Shown piece after piece: positions 49,076-59,034 of a stretch of 64,000 bases of DNA. The stretch comes from Borrelia hermsii DAH (GTDB lineage Bacteria > Spirochaetota > Spirochaetia > Borreliales > Borreliaceae). Under the pieces are notes generated by a model. The model saw only the letters and a program-made list of their open reading frames with translations, did no database searches and was not told where the DNA came from. Each line of letters opens with the position of its first letter. Position 1 is the stretch's first letter. The stretch is taken from contig NZ_CP073136.1 in NCBI RefSeq assembly GCF_023035675.1, forward strand, positions 62,001 through 126,000, in the 5' to 3' direction. Made by a program: the position numbers and the translations under genes.

Positions 49076-49570
49076 TTAAACTTCCTTTGCAACACTCTTA
49101 GACTTTTTAAGAGATTTTTTTTTCTCTTCCCTTTTTATCTCAACTTTAATGACAGCATTAATTCCCTCATAAAGCTTAATGGTCACATCATAAATTCCAA
49201 AAGTTTTTAATGTACCATAATGTATATCTATTTTTCTTCTCTCAATTTCAAACCCAAGCTTTAAAAGCTCATCGGCAATATTCAAGCTATTAATACTATG
49301 AAACAATTTCCCACCATCATTAGACTGCATTACGAACTCTAAACTAACCTTATCAAGCTTGGCTTTAAGTTCAAGAGCTATCTTTTTTCTTGTTTCTTGT
49401 CTCTTAAGTATTGCTCTCCTCTTCTGATTAAAAATATCAATATTATGTTTATTTGAAAAAACAGCAAAACCTTTTGGCAATAAATAATTTCTTGCAAAAC
49501 CATCCTTTACATCAACAGTATCACCTTCTTTGCCAAGATTAATAAAATCCTCTTTTAAAATCACTCTCAT
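49076..49570 (-). CDS. rplI: Ribosomal protein bL9
   Basis: 164 residues. N-terminal domain [36 protein letters not shown] (core [17 protein letters not shown]) is the diagnostic L9 signature; a long connecting helix (about 45-75) and the C-terminal domain follow. Ends in a Lys-rich tail ([14 protein letters not shown]). Part of the 50S subunit near L1. Confidence 0.95.
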   Translation of the reverse strand: MRVILKEDFINLGKEGDTVDVKDGFARNYLLPKGFAVFSNKHNIDIFNQKRRAILKRQETRKKIALELKAKLDKVSLEFVMQSNDGGKLFHSINSLNIADELLKLGFEIERRKIDIHYGTLKTFGIYDVTIKLYEGINAVIKVEIKREEKKKSLKKSKSVAKEV

Positions 49571-49584
49571 AATCTTCTCCTTAA

Positions 49585-49875
49585 TTATTGCTTCACAAAG
49601 GGAAGTAAAGCCATATATCTAGCTTTCTTAATCTCTAGTGCAAGACGCCTCTGATGTTTAGCAGAAGTGCCTGTAATTCTCCTAGGCAATATCTTCCCTT
49701 GTTCTGTAATAAACTTTTTAAGGAAATCAAACTCTTTATAATCAGGAACTCTGTCCATATCGCAAAATTTGCATGTCTTTTTCTTAAAAAATCTAAAATT
49801 AGGGTTTTTCTTAAAACCATCTTGATGTCCATCAGACCTTGAGTCTCTCTGATGGGAATCTACATCTTTATACAT
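49585..49875 (-). CDS. rpsR: Ribosomal protein bS18
   Basis: 96 residues. The conserved core is [49 protein letters not shown] (core [19 protein letters not shown]). It has an N-terminal extension with two Cys (KFCDMD and upstream region) relative to many S18. Binds with S6 in the 30S platform; its gene lies between rplI and ssb as usual. Confidence 0.95.
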   Translation of the reverse strand: MYKDVDSHQRDSRSDGHQDGFKKNPNFRFFKKKTCKFCDMDRVPDYKEFDFLKKFITEQGKILPRRITGTSAKHQRRLALEIKKARYMALLPFVKQ

Positions 49876-49887
49876 AAATTCAAACTC

Positions 49888-50325
49888 CTAAAAAGGTATA
49901 TCTTCATTAAAACTGTCACCAAAACCAATATCCGTAAACGGATCTGGCTTCTTATAACTTTCAAAGCCAACATTATTAGCACCTTGAGCAGCAAGAGGCA
50001 TCCCAAACATTTGAATCTCATCTACTAAAACACTGCACTTGCTTCTCTTATCCCCAGTGTTTTTATCTTGCCAACTCTCATATTTTAAAGAACCACTAAC
50101 TACAACTTGTTTTCCCTTCTTAAGAAAAACACTAAGACTCTCAGCTCTCTTAGCAAAGATAACACAATCAAAAAATTGAGCATAATCCACCCATTCATTA
50201 CTTTTTTTAACCCTTCTGTTATTAGCTAAACCAAATTTAAGAATAGCCATACCTGCCTCAGTATAAGTAAGCTCAGAATCCTTCGTAAGCCTACCAGACA
50301 ATACTAAGGAATTAATATCGGCCAT
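49888..50325 (-). CDS. ssb: Single-stranded DNA-binding protein
   Basis: 145 residues. OB-fold at about 1-108 (INSLVLSGRLTKDSEL; VVVSGSLKYESWQ), a short linker and the acidic interaction tip NEDIPF, which recruits replication and repair partners. The linker is very short compared with the E. coli protein. Cotranscribed with rpsF (20 bases upstream) and rpsR (12 bases downstream). Confidence 0.94.
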   Translation of the reverse strand: MADINSLVLSGRLTKDSELTYTEAGMAILKFGLANNRRVKKSNEWVDYAQFFDCVIFAKRAESLSVFLKKGKQVVVSGSLKYESWQDKNTGDKRSKCSVLVDEIQMFGMPLAAQGANNVGFESYKKPDPFTDIGFGDSFNEDIPF

Positions 50326-50345
50326 CTACAACCTCCTCAATCTAC

Positions 50346-50741
50346 TCAATCTACTTTTACATCAGCAGTAGATTCTGGTAATTCCTTTTCTCTAGTATCT
50401 CTATTATCCTTGAACTCTCTAAAATTTCTTCTCTTAACTTTTTTAACATTAACCTTTTTATTAATCTTAACTAAGATCATATATCTTAATAAATTTTTGA
50501 TAAGTCTCAATTGCACTTCAAGTTCTTTTAAATTACTACTGTCCATCTTAAATTCTATTATCTCATATCTACCACGCGACTGCTTCCTAATAGAATATTC
50601 CAATGCCCTCTCTCCAAGAGAATTCTCAACAAAATCACTAGCATTAAAAGCTGTTAACTGTTTTTTTACATCTTCTAAAGCAACCTTATATTCAAGTTCC
50701 TCACTCTTAAATAAAAAACAAGCCTCATACTTTTTTATCAT
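50346..50741 (-). CDS. rpsF: Ribosomal protein bS6
   Basis: 131 residues. MIKKYEACFLF and the ALEYSIRKQSRGRYEIIEFKMD segment match S6; the C-terminus is a charged tail (RREFREFKDNRDTREKE-type sequence). Forms a heterodimer with S18. First gene of the operon, with AAGGAG before the ATG. A short hairpin lies in its leader (50772-50786). Confidence 0.93.
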   Translation of the reverse strand: MIKKYEACFLFKSEELEYKVALEDVKKQLTAFNASDFVENSLGERALEYSIRKQSRGRYEIIEFKMDSSNLKELEVQLRLIKNLLRYMILVKINKKVNVKKVKRRNFREFKDNRDTREKELPESTADVKVD

Positions 50742-51263
50742 TTTAACTCCTTATGGTCTTAATCGCACCTAAACTTTTTCAAAGTTATGGCAAAGGTCAT
50801 CTTAATACTATAACAGATTATTTAAATAGTATATAAAAAGACTTATTTTTTTTCAATATTGAGTAAAAATCTTTCCAAAATCACTCATCCCCCCCCAGAA
50901 CAATTGAAAATTGTATCTTACTACCTTTAAAAATTACTCTCTATTACAAGGTATCAATGATGCCATTACGCGCCATGCAATAACTTATAAAGTTATCATG
51001 AATACTTCCAAGTTCAACATCAACGGCAAATAAAAGCAAATCATCACATCCTTAAAATTAGTCTTAAATAAACATTAATAAACCTTTATCAAATTAAAAT
51101 CAAATATATCTTTATTTCGAAATTTAAATATTTCTCTTCAAAATCTATACTCCCCCCAGCCAAAAAATTAATTCTCTCGAAAATTTCTTTATAATAAAGA
51201 ACAAAAAAACAATTTTTCTAATACAAATTCATAACTTTGAAATACATCCCATCTAAATAAATT
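50742..51263. other. 522-base intergenic region upstream of rpsF
   Basis: No gene longer than about a dozen codons is present on either strand and no tRNA arms are seen. It contains: an extended -10 box TGTTATAGT on the - strand (50815 to 50807), suitable for rpsF; a 6-bp hairpin with three-base loop in the rpsF leader (50772-50786); a run of eight C (50889-50896) and one of six C (51152-51157), both followed by AG; and a 17-base palindrome ATAACTT-ATA-AAGTTAT (50980-50996). It is by far the longest non-coding stretch of the window. Confidence 0.6.
50807..50815 (-). promoter_or_regulatory. Candidate promoter of the rpsF operon
   Basis: TGTTATAGT on the - strand is an extended -10 box; transcription would start near 50800, about 58 bases before the rpsF ATG. 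Confidence 0.4.
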
Positions 51264-52961
51264 CTAATTATCATTATCATTATTATCATTAAGTTTGTAA
51301 AGTTTCCCTGTTGAACCTTGCTTTTCAAGTTTATCATCTTCTTTCATTTCAATATATGCTTTAATTCCTTGTTTTACATTATCAGATGCAACAACAACAC
51401 TGGCCTTAAAAAGCCTTTCAGGGGAATAATTTTCAATAGCTTTTTTTATATAATAAACATTTGTTCCATAATCAATTTTAATTGTATTATCAATTGTAAC
51501 AATATTTAAAGCACCTGTTTTTTTAAGGATATCCTCCGATATAAGCTCAGGACTGAAAACTACAAAGCTTAAGTCTGTTGAGACAACATCAAACTCCTGA
51601 ATATTATCAAGATTTCCAAGACCCTGAATTATTAGATGAGCAATTCCCATTCCTTCAACTTCCCCTTCAATACCAGCAAAAAATGGTTCACCAACACCAA
51701 AAATCTGAAAATCAAAATAATTATAAACCCATTTAAAAGTAAAATAATACAAAGCAAAAAATGCAAATCCTAATGGTAATAAATAAATCCAATTTGTCTT
51801 GTCATGCCCTTGTAATATTCCAAACATAAAAAAATCAAAAAATCCAGCAGAAAAAGCAGCTCCAACTGCAATATCAAATACATTAGCAATCAACAATGCA
51901 AATCCGGTATAAATAGCATGCACAAAATAAAGCAAAGGTGCTGTAAAAACAAACAAAAATTCTAAAGGCTCTGTAATTCCTGTTAAGAAAGCTGCAAAAG
52001 CCCCAGAAAATAGCAAAGAAAAAACCTTACTCTTATCATCATGAATGATTCCTCTATAAACCCCGAATGCCGCCCCAGGAAGCCCAAACATAATAGAGAG
52101 ATAAAATCCACTATTGAACCTGGAAATGCTTGAAGAAAACCTAGTAAGATATGGATCTGATAATTGAGCATAAAATATATTTTGAATACCACCAACAACC
52201 TGACCATTAATAACCTCAGTTCCTCCCAACGAAGTAAAGTTAAAAGGAAATGTAAGAATGGAATGAAGCCCCAAAGGAATGAGCATTCTATTTAAAACCC
52301 CATAAAGAAAACTATCAAAATAGTTAAATTTAGCAATAAAAAATCCAAAAGAAACAATTAATTCATTAAAATATGGCCAAATGAAAACAAATATTCCCCC
52401 CAATAAAATACAAAAAGGAAAAACTACTATGGGAACAAACCGAAAACCAGCAAAAAAGTTAAAAGGCCCAGGCAACTCAATATAATAAAATTTATTGTGC
52501 AAATAACCAACCAAAAGCCCAACTGATAAAGCACCTAAAATACCTGTATTTAAAGTTTGAATCCCTAAAATATTTACTTGACCAACTGAAGACATTAGAT
52601 TAGGCTCAACAAGTTCTGAAAACAAATCAAGAAAATAATTTTCAGTAACATTAAAAATCAAATATCCAATAAGAGCTGAGAGTGCAGCAGGTCCCTTTTG
52701 AGCTCGAGCCACTCCAACAGTAATCCCTATAACAAAAAGCAATGGAATATTTAAAATAATAATATTACTTGTATTCTTAATAAGTCCTAAAACAACCTTA
52801 AAAACAATATTGTCAACATAAAATAAATTAGAAGGACTTGAGAGTGCAGATCCAATTCCAAGCATTAAACAAAAAATTGTCAAAACAGAAATTGGCAATC
52901 TTACTGCATTAGAAAACTTTTGTAAATTTGCAAATCTAAGAACCTTGAAAAAATTTATCAC
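51264..52961 (-). CDS. malX: PTS glucose/maltose-type EIICB with cysteine-less EIIB domain
   Basis: 565 residues from GTG 52961, 6 bases after GGAGAGG; the ATG at 52976 has no ribosome-binding site. EIIC has about ten helices up to residue 415, with the substrate motif GITEPLEFLF (about 328-337). The C-terminal EIIB-like domain (about 440-515, GNLDNIQEFDVVSTDLSF ... LKKTGALNIVTIDNTIKIDYG) aligns with EIIB of the glucose/maltose family, but the phospho-Cys (normally D-A-C-x-T-R-L-R) is replaced: D-V-V-S-T-D-L-S. There is no Cys in the domain. Membrane sugar transporter by family; phosphoryl transfer through its own EIIB looks impossible. The symbol follows the usual Borrelia naming. Confidence 0.85.
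   Translation of the reverse strand: MINFFKVLRFANLQKFSNAVRLPISVLTIFCLMLGIGSALSSPSNLFYVDNIVFKVVLGLIKNTSNIIILNIPLLFVIGITVGVARAQKGPAALSALIGYLIFNVTENYFLDLFSELVEPNLMSSVGQVNILGIQTLNTGILGALSVGLLVGYLHNKFYYIELPGPFNFFAGFRFVPIVVFPFCILLGGIFVFIWPYFNELIVSFGFFIAKFNYFDSFLYGVLNRMLIPLGLHSILTFPFNFTSLGGTEVINGQVVGGIQNIFYAQLSDPYLTRFSSSISRFNSGFYLSIMFGLPGAAFGVYRGIIHDDKSKVFSLLFSGAFAAFLTGITEPLEFLFVFTAPLLYFVHAIYTGFALLIANVFDIAVGAAFSAGFFDFFMFGILQGHDKTNWIYLLPLGFAFFALYYFTFKWVYNYFDFQIFGVGEPFFAGIEGEVEGMGIAHLIIQGLGNLDNIQEFDVVSTDLSFVVFSPELISEDILKKTGALNIVTIDNTIKIDYGTNVYYIKKAIENYSPERLFKASVVVASDNVKQGIKAYIEMKEDDKLEKQGSTGKLYKLNDNNDNDN
51267..51291. repeat. AAT/GAT trinucleotide repeat at the 3' end of malX
   Basis: The last codons of the PTS gene are an imperfect run of AAT and GAT (Asn/Asp tail NDNNDNDN). 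Such a run could vary in length by slippage without changing the membrane part of the protein. Confidence 0.5.
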
Positions 52962-52997
52962 TATGGGCCTCTCCATTCAAAAATTTAAGACAATATC

Positions 52998-53003
52998 ATT
53001 ATA
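52998..53003 (-). promoter_or_regulatory. Candidate -10 box for the PTS gene
   Basis: TATAAT on the - strand (53003 to 52998); transcription would begin near 52991, 30 bases before the GTG. No convincing -35 box. Confidence 0.35.
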
Positions 53004-53200
53004 TAGCTTTTTTTACAAAAAGTTAGATTTCCATAAAAAAATTTAAGCAGAAAATTATGCAATAACGTCAATTTAACTTTTAGTTTCATATTAAACTATT
53101 CTTGCTCACTTGATTTATGTCTTTTTTTGCATTAATATACCTAAAATAAATAAGAACAAATGTATGTTCTAAATAAAAATAATTAGAAAAGAGTAAACCC

Positions 53201-53890
53201 ATGTTCAAAAAAAAGAAAAAACACAAATCATATCATGCCTCAATACCTAAAAATGAATTGTTCAGCTCAATATCTCACCTAATTGGCATTATTTTATCAA
53301 TAATAGGAACAACAATTCTTATTACTCTATCAATTAATTCAGAAAAGTATCTTCATGCAGTATTATTTCTTATCTATGGCTCATCAATGACATTACTATA
53401 TACAATGAGTACTCTTTATCATATGTTTACAAGGGGAAGTAAAATAAAACAACTTTTTAGAAAATTTGATCATATCTCAATATTCATATTGATAGCAGGA
53501 ACATACACTCCACCATGTCTAATTCTTATGCCGAATGTTTATGGAAAAATAATCCTTATAGCCGTTTGGGGATTTGCTATTCTAGGAATTATTTTTAAGT
53601 CAATATACATAAACAGTCCCGGATGGATTAACGGATGCATATTCATACTTATGGGATGGAGTATTATATTTGGAATTAAACTCATTTATGAAATCCTTCC
53701 TATAAAAGGATTTGTATGGCTAGGCCTAGGGGGTATTCTTTATACACTAGGAGGAATAGTATACTCAACAAGTAAAAAACTTAATCCAATAGCAAACATG
53801 AGAATGCATGATCTTTTTCACATTTTAATCTTACTTGCATCTTTTGCTCACTTTTGGTTTATGTTAAAATATGTGCTTCCTATTAATTAA
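53201..53890 (+). CDS. Hemolysin III family (PAQR/YqfA-like) membrane protein
   Basis: 229 residues with seven helices from about 25 to 225. Typical family motifs: [12 protein letters not shown] at the start, STLYHM, the [20 protein letters not shown] block (here [17 protein letters not shown]), and [16 protein letters not shown] near the end with the three His of the metal site. The name hemolysin III comes from a Bacillus protein; physiological function in bacteria is unclear (membrane homeostasis is discussed). Transcribed alone, with a 6-bp inverted repeat agaaca/tgttct at 53153-53170 upstream. Confidence 0.88.
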   Translation: MFKKKKKHKSYHASIPKNELFSSISHLIGIILSIIGTTILITLSINSEKYLHAVLFLIYGSSMTLLYTMSTLYHMFTRGSKIKQLFRKFDHISIFILIAGTYTPPCLILMPNVYGKIILIAVWGFAILGIIFKSIYINSPGWINGCIFILMGWSIIFGIKLIYEILPIKGFVWLGLGGILYTLGGIVYSTSKKLNPIANMRMHDLFHILILLASFAHFWFMLKYVLPIN

Positions 53891-53907
53891 AGAGCAAACG
53901 GCTTCTG

Positions 53908-53939
53908 CTTGAACAAACTAAATCTTGAACAAACTAAAT
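53908..53939. repeat. Perfect 16-bp tandem duplication
   Basis: cttgaacaaactaaat occurs twice head to tail (53908-53923 and 53924-53939) between the convergent hemolysin III and rseP genes. It could be a variable-number repeat. Confidence 0.85.
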
Positions 53940-53941
53940 AA

Positions 53942-55225
53942 TTAGATTAAATTACGTAAGTCATTTAAAAACCCTAATACAAAAAGACTTAACATCAACA
54001 AAATACCAATAATATAAAAATAATAAATGTATTTTGCATGAAATCGCTTTCCACGCAAGAGCTCAATCAAACTAATAAGAATTTGACCTCCATCAAGCAT
54101 CGGAATTACAACAAAAAATAAATTCATGCCAGCAATAAGTAAACTAAAAATAGCAATAGTATTAAGCCAATATAAGATTCCAAAAGAAAAAGAACCAATA
54201 ACAATGCTCATCATACCAACAGGCCCTACAATATTTTTAGAATTATTCTTAAAATTAGTAAATAACGAAATAATAGACTTAAGAATATTCCCTAAAATAT
54301 TTAAGACTTTATTAAAAGAATTTTTCAAAGCAATTCCCAAATTATCTGCTTTAACCACCCGATCTAAACCGGGCAATAAATGAATTCCTAGACTTTTATT
54401 AGTATCTTGAAACACCAACTTTGAAGTTAAAATTTCTCCATTCCTCTCATACCTAATGTCTACTACATTAACATCAAGCTTAGCCGTTAAATTATTTAAA
54501 TCCTCATTATTATTCAAAGCCACATCATTAATACCAATTATCTTATCATTAGGCTTAAGACCGGCAACTTCAGCTGAAGAATTTGTTTTAACTTTAGCAA
54601 TAATCAGATCTACCCAAGGGCCAATTTCTTTTATAAGCTTATCCAAACTTGTATGCTCTTCAAAGCTAATACGATCACCATTTCTTAAAACCGTGAACGT
54701 CATTCTGGAATCTTTTAAGGAAACAAATTTATTTAAATCAGAATAATATTTTATATTATTATTATTAACGCTTAAAATAACATCCCCATCTTTAAATTTA
54801 CTTGAAGCGCTATTATTAATAACGACTATTTTACTAGGATAATCAGGATAAACTATACCTATCATTTCTATTGCGACAAAAATAATGAATGCAAAAATTA
54901 AATTAAAAAGAGGGCCTGCAAAATATATTAATATTTTTTTAAAATGAGAAATACCAAAAATAGAATCTTTATCAGCTTCAAGCTGTCTATTTAATTTAAG
55001 CTCGTTTTCTAAGTGCTCAGATCCTTTAAGCTTACAATATCCCCCCAAAAAAATAGGAGAAAATCTATACTCCGTTTCTTTTATTTTAATTTTAAAAAGA
55101 CTAGGTCCTATCCCTATAGAAAAAACTTCAACCTTAACTTTAAAAAGTTTTGCAAATAACAAATGACCTAATTCATGAATGAATATTATAAAAGTAAAAG
55201 CCAAAATACTAAGAAAAATATACAT
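53942..55225 (-). CDS. rseP: Site-2 type intramembrane metalloprotease
   Basis: 427 residues, M50B family. Zinc motif HELGH in the first helix (FIIFIHELGHLLFAK, about residues 12-26) and the second ligand Asp in PMLDGGQILI (about 375). A PDZ domain lies at about 185-275 and the GxxxF loop before it. RseP enzymes cut transmembrane anti-sigma factors or leftover signal peptides. It follows cdsA by 17 bases in the rpsB-tsf-frr-uppS-cdsA-rseP cluster. Confidence 0.93.
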   Translation of the reverse strand: MYIFLSILAFTFIIFIHELGHLLFAKLFKVKVEVFSIGIGPSLFKIKIKETEYRFSPIFLGGYCKLKGSEHLENELKLNRQLEADKDSIFGISHFKKILIYFAGPLFNLIFAFIIFVAIEMIGIVYPDYPSKIVVINNSASSKFKDGDVILSVNNNNIKYYSDLNKFVSLKDSRMTFTVLRNGDRISFEEHTSLDKLIKEIGPWVDLIIAKVKTNSSAEVAGLKPNDKIIGINDVALNNNEDLNNLTAKLDVNVVDIRYERNGEILTSKLVFQDTNKSLGIHLLPGLDRVVKADNLGIALKNSFNKVLNILGNILKSIISLFTNFKNNSKNIVGPVGMMSIVIGSFSFGILYWLNTIAIFSLLIAGMNLFFVVIPMLDGGQILISLIELLRGKRFHAKYIYYFYIIGILLMLSLFVLGFLNDLRNLI

Positions 55226-55241
55226 TAATTACTCCCAAAAA

Positions 55242-56105
55242 TTAAGACAAATATAAATAAAATATAGGACCTGTTAAAAGATATGAATCAATTGAATCAA
55301 GAGCACCACCTCTACCAGGAATAATATTGCCGGAATCTTTAACTCCTGCGCTACGCTTAAGTCCAGATTCAAATAAATCACCAATAATAGTAAAGAATCC
55401 TATTAAAATGCCAAAAATCATAGCTTCTCCATAAGTTAAATTGATCAACCCTAAAAATACTACAACCATTGCAACAATAACAGAGAATAATATACCACCT
55501 AAGAATCCCATTATCGTTTTATTGGGGCTAATAATTGTAGGCCTATAACTATTTTTCCCCAAGAAATATCCAACAAGATAGGCAAAAGTATCATTACCAC
55601 TTACCATAGAGAAAAGTATTAATAAAAGAATAGGTGCTCTTGGCAAAGTAGTAATAGCAACAACAAATGACATTAAAAATCCCGGATATACAAGTATAAA
55701 AATTATTGAAGTTGCTTGTGATAAAAAATTAACAATTTCATTTTCTTTAATGAAAACTAAATTAACAATCCAATTACTAAAAACTAAAGTTATACCCAAA
55801 TAAAATATTATATTTATACCCAAATCAAAAATATTGTAATGTAGATATGTTAAGATTGGGGGAGATACTCCTAAAAAGAAAGATAAAATACTAGAAATAG
55901 AAGAAGACTTAACCTTAAGTAAATCATTAACTTCCTTTGCAGCAATTCCACTAAACATAAAAATTAAAATATTAATTAATAAATAATTCTCATACTCTAA
56001 AAATATTAAAAATAAAACTAAAGGAACAAAAAATAAAAATGTCCCAAGTCGTGCAATAAATGTTAATTTTCTAGACTTAAGATTAAATAAACTTTTATCT
56101 CCCAA
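55242..56105 (-). CDS. cdsA: Phosphatidate cytidylyltransferase
   Basis: 287 residues from TTG 56105; AGGAAGAG lies about 9 bases upstream inside the end of uppS. The longer open frame to 56207 would overlap uppS by 113 bases, which is unlikely. Eight helices. The C-terminal CDP-alcohol signature region reads [28 protein letters not shown]: compared with the consensus (PGHGG[LIVMF]xDRxD) the His is Arg and the Arg is Ser. Makes CDP-diacylglycerol for phosphatidylglycerol and phosphatidylcholine synthesis. Cytoplasmic membrane. Confidence 0.9.
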   Translation of the reverse strand: MGDKSLFNLKSRKLTFIARLGTFLFFVPLVLFLIFLEYENYLLINILIFMFSGIAAKEVNDLLKVKSSSISSILSFFLGVSPPILTYLHYNIFDLGINIIFYLGITLVFSNWIVNLVFIKENEIVNFLSQATSIIFILVYPGFLMSFVVAITTLPRAPILLLILFSMVSGNDTFAYLVGYFLGKNSYRPTIISPNKTIMGFLGGILFSVIVAMVVVFLGLINLTYGEAMIFGILIGFFTIIGDLFESGLKRSAGVKDSGNIIPGRGGALDSIDSYLLTGPIFYLYLS

Positions 56106-56787
56106 AATTTCTCTTCCTATTCTTAAAACATTCCAAGTCTCTATCATAATGAGAAATGGAATATTCTGGCCACAAGGCACTTGAAAAAACAAATTCACAA
56201 TAAGCAATTTTCCATAAAAGAAAATTACTTATTCTCATATCTCCACCAGTACGGATTAAAAGCTCAAGATCACAAAGTTCCGGATTATCCAAAAACTTAG
56301 AAAATACAACCTCATCTAAAGTCCCAAACTGTAAACCACTTCCCAAAATTTTCTTAGTAGCTCTAACTATTTCATTTCGACCGCCATAATTAATTGCTAA
56401 ATTCAACATAAGTCCATCAAAATTTCTCGTAAACTCAATAGCATCAATGATTGACTTTCTTACTTTCTCGCTTAAAGCTTCAATATCTCCTGATACTAGT
56501 ATTTTTATATTGTTTGCACTATAAAACTCAAACTCAGAACTTAGATAATCGGCAATCAAAAACATCAAATATTCTATTTCTGATTTTGTCCTATTCCAAT
56601 TTTCTGTAGAGAAAACATAGAGAGATAAATATTTTATGCCTAATTTAAGAGAATGTTTAACTATCTCCTTGGCTCTCTTTAAACCTTCTTTGTGTCCTTC
56701 AAAAAATGACAAACCTTTTTTTAAAGCCCATCTTCTATTTCCATCCATGATGATCCCAACATGCATTGGAAGAGAATTACTACTCAT
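56095..56787 (-). CDS. uppS: Undecaprenyl diphosphate synthase
   Basis: 230 residues. [13 protein letters not shown] (residues 9-21) with the catalytic Asp, EGHKEGLKR, and the C-terminal [14 protein letters not shown] with SALWPE are the cis-prenyltransferase signature. Adds eight isoprene units to farnesyl diphosphate, giving the lipid carrier for peptidoglycan. Its substrates come from the mevalonate pathway in Borrelia. Only 4 bases separate it from frr. Confidence 0.94.
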   Translation of the reverse strand: MSSNSLPMHVGIIMDGNRRWALKKGLSFFEGHKEGLKRAKEIVKHSLKLGIKYLSLYVFSTENWNRTKSEIEYLMFLIADYLSSEFEFYSANNIKILVSGDIEALSEKVRKSIIDAIEFTRNFDGLMLNLAINYGGRNEIVRATKKILGSGLQFGTLDEVVFSKFLDNPELCDLELLIRTGGDMRISNFLLWKIAYCEFVFSSALWPEYSISHYDRDLECFKNRKRNFGR

Positions 56788-56791
56788 AAAC

Positions 56792-57346
56792 TTAAAATTC
56801 CATTATCTCTTTTGTTTTTAAATCAAAAATCTCATCTATTTTCTTGATATAAGAATTGGTATCTCTTTGAATATCATCTAAAATCCGTCGCAAATCATCT
56901 TCAGTAATCTGAGAATCTTTCTCTTGCTTCTTGGCCTTATTATTTAACTCCTGCCTTACATTTCTAGCCGCAACCTTATATTCCTCGGCGATCTTTTTTG
57001 CCTGTTTTACTATTTCCTTACGTCTCTCAACAGTCAATACAGGAACTTTAATCCTAAGGACTGACCCATCACTTGAAGGATTCATAGACAGATCTGAACT
57101 TAGTATAGCTTGCTCTATTTTAGATAACAAACTTTTATCCCAAGGTTGAATTACAATAAGTCTTGCCTCGGGAATACTAATATTGGCAACCCTAGTTAAG
57201 GGAGTTTTTTCTCCATAATAATCAACTAATACCTTATCAAAAAGAGCACTACTTATCCTACCCGTTCTTAAAGATTTATATTCACTATCAAGAGATAAAA
57301 GAACTCTATCCATCTTTTCGTCCAATAAAGCCTTATATTCCTCCAT
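56792..57346 (-). CDS. frr: Ribosome recycling factor
   Basis: 184 residues, the constant length of RRF. Features: [40 protein letters not shown] and the [27 protein letters not shown] region (core [10 protein letters not shown]). Splits post-termination ribosomes with EF-G. pyrH, normally between tsf and frr, is missing here. Confidence 0.95.
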   Translation of the reverse strand: MEEYKALLDEKMDRVLLSLDSEYKSLRTGRISSALFDKVLVDYYGEKTPLTRVANISIPEARLIVIQPWDKSLLSKIEQAILSSDLSMNPSSDGSVLRIKVPVLTVERRKEIVKQAKKIAEEYKVAARNVRQELNNKAKKQEKDSQITEDDLRRILDDIQRDTNSYIKKIDEIFDLKTKEIMEF

Positions 57347-57380
57347 TCAAGCCTCCTTAAAAATTAAAAGGAATAAATTA

Positions 57381-58217
57381 TTATCCAACACTAAAATATT
57401 TAAAATCTATTATTTCTATCTTGGTTAAAATTGATTTGGAAACCTCTTCAATCTTTTCTTTAACAGTAAGTTTATCATCCTTTACAAATCCTTGTTCTAA
57501 GAGGGTAATCTCTCCCAAATGTTTTTTAAGTTTTCCAGATACTATCCCTTTAATTACATTCTCAGGCTTTCCACTAGCTTCCATCTGCTTCATAAACACT
57601 TCTTCTTGCTCTTTAATATAATTAGGACAAACATCACCAACACTTAAATAGAGAGGAGCAAAAGCTGCTACATGCAAAGCCAGATCCATTGTAAGACTAT
57701 TTAAACTCCCATCTTCAATTTTTAAAACATCATCTACCCTTAATTTAATAAACACGCCTATCTTAGATTGCTCTCCATGAAGATAATTTTTTACAAGTTC
57801 ATTAGATGCAATATTTGAAATATAAATCTTGCTTACATGAATATTTTCTTTGATTGTAGCTGCTAAATTTTTAATTTCAAGTTCTTGCTGCTCGTCTAAA
57901 GAATCTTTGCCACTCTCAACTAACTGTTTTATCAAAGAATTCCCAAAAGTCACAAAATCACCATTCATAGCAACAAAATCTGTCTCACATGAAATAAGCA
58001 AAAGGCCTACTCTCTCTTTATTTACATAAGAGAATACTCGCCCTTCCTTAGCATCTCTACCACTCCTTTTATCAGCGGATGCAATACCCATCTCTCTAAG
58101 TTTTTTCTTAGCTAATTCAAAATCACCACCAACGGCATCTAATGCCTTCTTACAATCACCAAATCCAGCTCCAGTTGCGTCTCTGAGCTTTTTTACCTCT
58201 TGAGGACTAATACTCAC
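57381..58217 (-). CDS. tsf: Elongation factor Ts
   Basis: 278 residues. [18 protein letters not shown] (residues 9-26) and [13 protein letters not shown] (about 74-86) are the EF-Ts signatures. Nucleotide exchange factor for EF-Tu. Follows rpsB by 17 bases; TAAGGAGAG precedes the ATG. Confidence 0.96.
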   Translation of the reverse strand: MSISPQEVKKLRDATGAGFGDCKKALDAVGGDFELAKKKLREMGIASADKRSGRDAKEGRVFSYVNKERVGLLLISCETDFVAMNGDFVTFGNSLIKQLVESGKDSLDEQQELEIKNLAATIKENIHVSKIYISNIASNELVKNYLHGEQSKIGVFIKLRVDDVLKIEDGSLNSLTMDLALHVAAFAPLYLSVGDVCPNYIKEQEEVFMKQMEASGKPENVIKGIVSGKLKKHLGEITLLEQGFVKDDKLTVKEKIEEVSKSILTKIEIIDFKYFSVG

Positions 58218-58234
58218 ATTACTCTCCTTATATC

Positions 58235-58999
58235 CTATAATTCTTTTTTCTCGTTCTTAACTTCAATTTCACTCATTAAGTCTTCTTCATTCAAATTTTC
58301 AACTATTTGAATTCCAACTTCTTTATCGCTCTCCAAGATAGCATCAGATATTATCTTAGTAAATAAAGCAACAGAACGAATTGCATCATCATTACCAGGA
58401 ATTGGACAGTCAATTACATCTGGATTGCAATTTGTATCAACGACTGAAATAATAGGAATACCAAGCTTTCTAGCCTCATTAATCACTATTTGCTCTCTTT
58501 TAGGATCAATAATGAAAACGGCACCTGGAAGTTCTTCCATGTCCTTAATTCCCGTCAAATTTTTTGATAATTTCAACTTCTCACGGTTGAGTTGAGAAAC
58601 TTCCTTTTTGCTAATCATTTCAAAAGTTCCATCAATTTCCATTTTTTCTAATTTTTTTAATTTTTGAACTGATTTCTTAATAGTATTAAAGTTTGAAAGC
58701 ATTCCACCAAGCCACCTATTGTTAACATAAGGCATATCACTTCTTTTAGCTTCCTGTTCAATTATTTCGCTTGCCTGCTTTTTAGTGCCAACAAATAAGA
58801 CTTTCTTACCACTCTTTATAACGCTTTGAACAAGCTCATAAGAATCTTTAATACCTTGCAAAGTTTTTTGCAAATCCAAAATATGTATTTCATTTCTCTC
58901 TGAAAAGATAAACCTTTTCATTCTTGGATCAAGCCTTTTTACCTGATGTCCAAAATGAACTCCAGCCTCTAAAAGGCTTTTCATAGTAATAACTGCCAA
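58235..58999 (-). CDS. rpsB: Ribosomal protein uS2
   Basis: 254 residues. [23 protein letters not shown] (core [10 protein letters not shown]) at the start and the [14 protein letters not shown] and [14 protein letters not shown] blocks are characteristic of S2. The C-terminal tail is acidic. Part of the 30S subunit; AGGAGG lies 6 bases upstream. First gene of rpsB-tsf-frr-uppS-cdsA-rseP. Confidence 0.96.
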   Translation of the reverse strand: MAVITMKSLLEAGVHFGHQVKRLDPRMKRFIFSERNEIHILDLQKTLQGIKDSYELVQSVIKSGKKVLFVGTKKQASEIIEQEAKRSDMPYVNNRWLGGMLSNFNTIKKSVQKLKKLEKMEIDGTFEMISKKEVSQLNREKLKLSKNLTGIKDMEELPGAVFIIDPKREQIVINEARKLGIPIISVVDTNCNPDVIDCPIPGNDDAIRSVALFTKIISDAILESDKEVGIQIVENLNEEDLMSEIEVKNEKKEL

Positions 59000-59034
59000 A
59001 ATAACCTCCTAAATCCCTCGCTTTTACTCACTAA

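Noticed and set aside
50881..50900. Poly-G on the - strand as ribosome-binding site for an ATG directly after it
   Set aside because: The ATG would follow without any spacer and opens only 11 codons.
53055..53100. Possible catabolite-control or sugar-regulator site before the PTS gene
   Set aside because: No recognisable palindromic operator of that kind is present.
53153..53170. agaaca/tgttct inverted repeat before hemolysin III as an operator
   Set aside because: Six-base arms are expected by chance in AT-rich DNA; kept only as a remark in the gene entry.
56106..56207. Extension of cdsA upstream to 56207
   Set aside because: It would lie wholly inside uppS in another frame and has no conserved sequence; TTG at 56105 with a ribosome-binding site is more likely.
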